Shown here in pieces: positions 63,593 through 64,000 of a stretch of 64,000 bases of DNA (positions within the stretch are counted from its first letter, which is position 1; each line of letters begins with the position of its first letter). Under the pieces are notes generated by a model. That model was not told the origin of the DNA. It saw nothing but the letters and a program-made list of their open reading frames with translations, and did not search any database. The position numbers and the translations under genes were made by a program. The DNA is from Stappia sp. 28M-7 (GTDB lineage Bacteria; Pseudomonadota; Alphaproteobacteria; Rhizobiales; Stappiaceae): NCBI RefSeq assembly GCF_014252955.1, contig NZ_JACMIA010000001.1:1302001-1366000 (forward strand). Direction: 5' to 3'.

Positions 63593-64000
63593 TCAGCCGG
63601 ACTGTTCGGCGTCGAGGTCCGGGTCGGGCGGCACCCCCGCCCGCAGGAGGACGGCGCGCAGCTGTTTGATGAACGTGTACCCCGCCGGGCTCAGCGAGCG
63701 GCTTGCCGGATAGACGCAGGAGATCTTGCGCACGATGTGCGGCTCACCGAGAGGCAGGGCAACGACATGGGTGTTGTGAACGCCGAGGATCGTGTAGCGC
63801 GGCAGGATCGCGATGCCGAGATTCTCGGCCAGCATGCCGAAGATGGTGGTGATCTGCTCCACCTCCCATTGCGGCTGGAAGTCGACGCCCGCCCGGGCGA
63901 AGCCCTGCTCCACCAGTTCGCGCAGGCCGCTGCCGCGTACCAGCGTGATGCAGGGAAACCGGACCGCCTCGCGCCAGTCGGTGGCATCGCCCGCCGCCAG
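63593..64000 (-). CDS. LysR-family transcriptional regulator, C-terminal part
   Basis: The frame runs off the right edge, so only the last 135 residues are seen. They match the second half of a LysR effector-binding domain (IFGMLAENLGIAILPRYTIL, VYPASRSLSPAGYTFIKQL). It converges on the TRAP fused permease gene with 2 bp between stops. The start and DNA-binding domain lie outside the window. Confidence 0.87.
   Translation of the reverse strand: MAAGDATDWREAVRFPCITLVRGSGLRELVEQGFARAGVDFQPQWEVEQITTIFGMLAENLGIAILPRYTILGVHNTHVVALPLGEPHIVRKISCVYPASRSLSPAGYTFIKQLRAVLLRAGVPPDPDLDAEQSG

Overview
The window looks like an alphaproteobacterial chromosome, probably a marine Hyphomicrobiales-type organism of the Stappia/Roseibium kind. 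The evidence is the high GC content, many TRAP transporters, and the alphaproteobacterial core block DUF2948-hisD-UPF0262-LMW phosphatase-infA-maf...yacG next to tRNA-Phe. The genus is an inference from gene content only.

Layout. (1) 1-5714: the end of a sugar ABC transporter operon, followed by an epimerase-type dehydrogenase, an unusual IclR regulator fused to an SMP-30 lactonase, and an SDR. It is probably a sugar or sugar-acid oxidation operon. (2) 5719-13797: small DUF486 and DMT membrane proteins, a second IclR regulator, an SDR, a KSTD-like flavoprotein, and a divergent TakP-like TRAP transporter. (3) 14291-17680: a large GAF/PAS diguanylate cyclase with a degenerate EAL domain. (4) 17845-24097: the core block, interrupted by a 273-bp MITE-like element and an acyl-CoA synthetase gene. 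(5) 24213-31401: a cell-envelope cluster between yacG and tRNA-Phe. It holds a FecR-domain protein, a periplasmic 5'-nucleotidase, a TPR plus beta-barrel outer membrane protein, and a large FecR-domain protein ending in a TbpB-like barrel. The last two resemble a type XI (SLAM/DUF560) secretor-cargo pair.

(6) 31584-48903: a genomic island in tRNA-Phe. The last 50 bases of the tRNA gene are repeated at the right end. The integrase gene is split by an IS256-family element, and an identical IS copy splits a helicase-like gene that is also cut by an IS3-family element. The cargo is a complete type I restriction-modification operon with a YgjP-like metallopeptidase. A 1013-bp inverted repeat (31610-32622 / 44367-45379), joined to an inverted copy of the integrase-proximal end, recreates an attP-like junction inside the island. 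The simplest reading is two related elements in tandem at tRNA-Phe, followed by inversion of about 8 kb with loss of the first integrase.

(7) 49067-64000: catabolic and transport clusters. There are two further tripartite TRAP systems with LysR regulators, an octopine/nopaline-dehydrogenase-family enzyme and a DUF4392 (glutamate cyclase-like) enzyme. A TAXI-type TRAP system follows, whose binding protein and fused permease are separated by a second MITE-like element (61343-61610). The window ends inside another LysR gene. Together the genes suggest a scavenger of organic acids, sugar acids and amino-acid-derived compounds.
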